From Paenibacillus durus ATCC 35681 (GTDB lineage Bacteria; Bacillota; Bacilli; Paenibacillales; Paenibacillaceae), in contig NZ_CP011114.1 in NCBI RefSeq assembly GCF_000993825.1, forward strand, positions 1,798,001 through 1,862,000: a stretch of 64,000 nucleotides of DNA. Reading direction: 5' to 3'. Below the pieces are notes generated by a model. It saw only the letters and a program-made list of their open reading frames with translations, searched no databases and was not told the origin of the DNA. A program made the translations under genes and the position numbers. Below are positions 61,226-64,000 of this stretch, piece after piece; the first letter of the stretch is position 1, and every line of letters begins with the position of its first letter.

Positions 61226-61500
61226 ATGTCCTCCTCAGGTAGCTAAAAGATAAGCAGATTGTTCATGTTTTAATCATATTATTCATTTTATTATATTTGC
61301 TTTCAGATTACGATGATACTAGTTCTCGGGCAGCGAAAAAAAATCAAAAAACGCAAAAACTGCCCAAAAATTCAAGGGAACTTGCGTACATTGGCGTTCT
61401 AATCCCGGGAGGATCAAGGTGCAGCTGATGTATAGATAAGCTCTTTTTGTTCAGGTAGACAACAATGCTCAATTCCATGCTGCGGGAGGGATTACAAAAA

Positions 61501-62271
61501 ATGGTGAAGATCGGTTTGCAGCTCTACACGCTTAGAGAAGAACTGGAAAGGGACTTCGAAGGGACTCTGCGCAAGGTGGCTGAACTCGGCTATAGCGGCG
61601 TTGAATTTTTTAATTATTTCGGCCGGAGCGCCGAAGAAGTTATGGCGTTGCTTGAAGAAACCGGGTTAACCGCTATAGGAGCGCACAGACCCTATGATGT
61701 TCTGCTGGAGAATGCCGATGCCGAGATCGACTACATACTGAAGATCGGCAGTCCATATCTGATCGTGCCTTATCTCACTGAGGAGCAGCGGAGCGATTGG
61801 AGCAGCGTTGCGGCCAATTTACGGATTCTTGGAGAGAAATGCCGGGAGAAAGGCGCCGTGCTGCTCTATCACAACCATGATTTTGAGCTTCGGGAGAAGA
61901 GCGGCGGGCTGACGGCATTCGACTATCTGTACCGGGAGGTTCCGGCAGATCTTCTCCAGGTTGAAATGGATACCTGCTGGGTGTATTACGGCGGTTATGA
62001 TCCCGTGCAGTATATCGGCAGTTACGCGGGACGTCTGCCGCTGATTCATCTGAAAGATATGAAGCGCTTGGTGGACGGCTCGGCGGAAACGGTGGTGCTT
62101 GGCGAAGGTGAAGTGGATCTAGCCGCCATTCTGAAGGCGGCGGAACAGGCAGGCGTCAAGTGGGCCATTGTGGAGCAGGACTATTGCAGCCGGCCGCCGC
62201 TGGACAGCGTGGCGGATAGTATAAAGTGGCTTGAAACAAACTATAAACAAGGAGGCAATATTCATGTTTAA
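61501..62271 (+). CDS. Sugar phosphate isomerase/epimerase family protein
   Basis: A 256-residue TIM-barrel protein of the AP endonuclease 2-like/xylose isomerase superfamily. VKIGLQLYTLREELERDFEG, GYSGVEFFNYFG, VLLYHNHDFELREK (metal His) and LQVEMDTCWVYYGGYDPVQY, then IHLKDMK are its features. The ATG at 61501 has GGGAGGG upstream; a longer frame starts at 61465 without a site. It is the first gene of the catabolic cluster and its 3' end overlaps the dehydrogenase gene by 8 nt. Confidence 0.88.
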   Translation: MVKIGLQLYTLREELERDFEGTLRKVAELGYSGVEFFNYFGRSAEEVMALLEETGLTAIGAHRPYDVLLENADAEIDYILKIGSPYLIVPYLTEEQRSDWSSVAANLRILGEKCREKGAVLLYHNHDFELREKSGGLTAFDYLYREVPADLLQVEMDTCWVYYGGYDPVQYIGSYAGRLPLIHLKDMKRLVDGSAETVVLGEGEVDLAAILKAAEQAGVKWAIVEQDYCSRPPLDSVADSIKWLETNYKQGGNIHV

Positions 62272-63397
62272 GACACTTAAAATCGCAATTATCGGCTGCG
62301 GGGGCATCGCAAACGGCAAGCACCTGCCAAGTCTCTCGCGTCAAAAGAACGCCGAATTGGTCGCTTTCTGCGATATTAACGAAGAACGGGCGCAGGAAGC
62401 CGCGGAAAAATATGGCGCAGAAGGCGCTAAGGTATATACGGACTACCAGAAGCTGCTGAAAGACGGCGGCATCGACGTGGTGCATGTATGTACGCCGAAT
62501 GACAGCCACTCGGCAATTACGGTTGCCGCGCTCGAAGCCGATTGCCACGTAATGTGCGAGAAACCGATGGCGAAGACGACGGCTCAGGCGCAGGAAATGC
62601 TGGACGCTGCCCGCCGGACCGGCAAGAAGCTGTCCATCGCCTACCAGAACCGTTTCCGCAACGATAGCCAGTATTTGAAGGAATTGTGCGAGAAGGGAGA
62701 GCTGGGCGAAGTTTACTATGCCAAAGCGATCGCGCTGCGCCGCCGCGCGGTGCCGACTTGGGGCGTATTCCTGGACGAAGAGAAGCAGGGCGGAGGTCCG
62801 CTGATCGACATCGGTACGCATGCGCTGGATTTAACGCTGTGGATGATGGACAACTACAAGCCGCGCAGCGTAACCGGCTCGGTGTTCCATAAGCTCGGAC
62901 AGCGGGAGAATGCCGCCAACGCGTTCGGTCCATGGGACCCGGAACAGTTCAAGGTGGAGGATTCCGCATTCGGCTTCATTACGATGGAGAACGGAGCGAC
63001 GATTGCGCTGGAATCGAGCTGGGCGCTGAACGTCGCCGAGTACGGCGAAGCGAAGACGCTGCTGTGCGGAACGGAAGCCGGTGCCGATATGACCAGCGGA
63101 CTTCGCATTAACGGTGAACGCTATGGCCGTCTGTATGAGACGAATATCGAGCTTACTCCGGGCGGAGTCGCCTTCTATTCGGGAGATGAAGAGAGCGAGG
63201 CGGACCGTGAAGCGCGTCTGTGGCTTGAGGCGGTGAGCGAAGACAAGGAACCGCTGGTCAAACCGGAGCAGGCGCTTGTGGTTACGCAGATTCTGGAGGC
63301 CATTTACGAATCCGCACGTACCGGCAAGACGATTTATTTTGACGGAACACAAGATAGCGCAACCAAAGACTCGGCTCAAGCGGTACTGAATAAATAA
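62264..63397 (+). CDS. Gfo/Idh/MocA-family NAD(P) oxidoreductase
   Basis: A 377-residue dehydrogenase. The Rossmann motif IGCGGIANGKHLP is near the N terminus, the catalytic EKPMAKT near residue 110, and DIGTHALDLTLWMMD in the C-terminal domain. It oxidises a hydroxyl of a sugar or inositol derivative. ATG 62264 has AGGAGGC upstream and overlaps the previous gene's end. With flanking isomerase-like genes it forms a sugar or cyclitol catabolic unit. Substrate unknown. Confidence 0.92.
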   Translation: MFKTLKIAIIGCGGIANGKHLPSLSRQKNAELVAFCDINEERAQEAAEKYGAEGAKVYTDYQKLLKDGGIDVVHVCTPNDSHSAITVAALEADCHVMCEKPMAKTTAQAQEMLDAARRTGKKLSIAYQNRFRNDSQYLKELCEKGELGEVYYAKAIALRRRAVPTWGVFLDEEKQGGGPLIDIGTHALDLTLWMMDNYKPRSVTGSVFHKLGQRENAANAFGPWDPEQFKVEDSAFGFITMENGATIALESSWALNVAEYGEAKTLLCGTEAGADMTSGLRINGERYGRLYETNIELTPGGVAFYSGDEESEADREARLWLEAVSEDKEPLVKPEQALVVTQILEAIYESARTGKTIYFDGTQDSATKDSAQAVLNK

Positions 63398-63427
63398 GAC
63401 GATAAACGGAGAGGGGAAACACAATCC

Positions 63428-64000
63428 ATGAAACTTGGCGTATTTATGGTATTGTTCGGCGGCCGCAAGCTGGAGGATGCGCTGGACTATGTGGCGGAAA
63501 AAGGAGTTAAAGCGGTGGAGATCGGCACGGGAGGTAATCCTGGAAAAAGCCACTGCGATCCGCAGCTGCTGCTTGAAGACGAGCGCGCGCTGAAAGAGTT
63601 CAAGCATGCGGTAGAGTCGAGAGGGCTGATTATCAGTGCGCTCAGCTGCCACGGCAACCCGCTGCACCCGCAAAAGGCGCTGGCGCAGAAGGACCACGAG
63701 GACTTCCAAAATTCGGTCAGATTAGCGGAGAAGCTGGGCGTTTCGGTTGTCAATACGTTCTCCGGCTGCCCTGGAGACCATGAGGATGCGAAGTACCCGA
63801 ACTGGCCGGTCGCTCCCTGGCCGAATGATTTTCAGGAAGTGCTGAAATGGCAGTGGGAGAATAAAGTCATTCCTTACTGGATAGAGGCGGGAGCTTTTGC
63901 GGCGGATCATGGCGTCAAGGTGGGACTTGAGCTGCATGGCGGCTTCTCGGTGCATACACCGGCAACGCTGCTCCGTCTGAGAGAAGCGGCGGGCGAAGTC
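63428..64000 (+). CDS. Sugar phosphate isomerase/epimerase, cut by the right edge
   Basis: Open from ATG 63428 to the window end (191 residues visible). KLGVFMVLFGGRKLEDALDY, KAVEIGTGGNPGKSHCDP and SALSCHGNPLHPQK are typical of the IolE/xylose-isomerase-like TIM-barrel group; VGLELHGGFSVH contains a metal-ligand Glu. GGAGAGGGG precedes the start. Third gene of the AraC-linked unit. Confidence 0.88.
   Translation, partial: MKLGVFMVLFGGRKLEDALDYVAEKGVKAVEIGTGGNPGKSHCDPQLLLEDERALKEFKHAVESRGLIISALSCHGNPLHPQKALAQKDHEDFQNSVRLAEKLGVSVVNTFSGCPGDHEDAKYPNWPVAPWPNDFQEVLKWQWENKVIPYWIEAGAFAADHGVKVGLELHGGFSVHTPATLLRLREAAGEV

Noticed and set aside
1..64000. CRISPR array, tRNA or rRNA genes
   Set aside because: No regularly spaced short repeats and no tRNA cloverleaf or rRNA sequence were recognised; the only tandem repeats are coding.

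Overview
The window is a chromosomal segment of an endospore-forming Firmicute, almost certainly Paenibacillus or a close relative. The evidence is the sporulation genes spoVM and a spoVIF-type gene, strong AGGAGG ribosome-binding sites, frequent GTG/TTG starts, copper-amine-oxidase-type stalk domains, an SLH-domain protein, a TPP-riboswitch thiamine operon, and a prkC-rsgA-rpe-spoVM-rpmB-fakA-recG order close to that of Bacillales. GC content looks slightly above 50% by eye. No rRNA, tRNA or CRISPR array was seen.

Layout. 1-8.3 kb is a conserved core block: the end of prkC, rsgA, rpe, spoVM, rpmB (reverse), a FakA-type kinase with an adjacent DegV/FakB protein, recG and a SpoVIF-like gene. 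8.4-10.6 kb (reverse) is a KhtTU-type K+/H+ antiporter operon with a small membrane protein in the KhtS position. 10.7-20.4 kb holds cell-envelope proteins, a three-gene ABC importer of the TrpXYZ-like type, an aldose epimerase, a TraX-like protein and a lipoprotein phosphoesterase. 20.5-33.9 kb holds housekeeping and stress genes: nitroreductase, PrsA-like foldase, LytTR protein, lactonase, a divergent Hfq, PAP2 phosphatase, aromatic acid exporter, HelD, an MFS pump, a transaldolase-like protein, rpiA-vanZ-GNAT.

33.9-41.1 kb is an accessory patch. It contains a decayed transposase end, a seven-repeat RCC1-like gene abutting it, a frameshifted immunity-like fragment, a DUF6273 protein, a regulator with two MerR domains, a PadR/HAAS pair, a TPR protein and a second RCC1-like gene. 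41.1-45.8 kb holds psiE, a DUF2252 protein, a nucleoside hydrolase, a structured inverted-repeat element and an orphan MTHFR-like protein.

45.9-51.1 kb (reverse) is a thiamin operon: TPP riboswitch, terminator, ABC transporter (ATPase, permease, NMT1-type binding protein), thiM, thiD and thiE. Together these import and salvage the pyrimidine and thiazole moieties and join them. The ATPase gene has no ordinary start codon.

52.1-53.9 kb is debris (MFS, IS5-type transposase and ABC-exporter fragments) around an intact esterase. It leads into the most interesting locus, 53.9-57.1 kb: a strong promoter followed by a two-gene nitrogenase-like component 1 (D-like and K-like). By hand alignment all six P-cluster cysteines and the cofactor cysteine are kept, but the residues matching NifD Gln191 and His195 are Trp and Phe, and no reductase or maturation gene is nearby. 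This looks like a nitrogenase-family reductase for a substrate other than N2. The window ends with SLH and AraC genes, a Fur-family gene, and an AraC regulator divergent from a sugar-catabolic cluster (two sugar phosphate isomerase-like proteins flanking a Gfo/Idh/MocA dehydrogenase) cut by the right edge.
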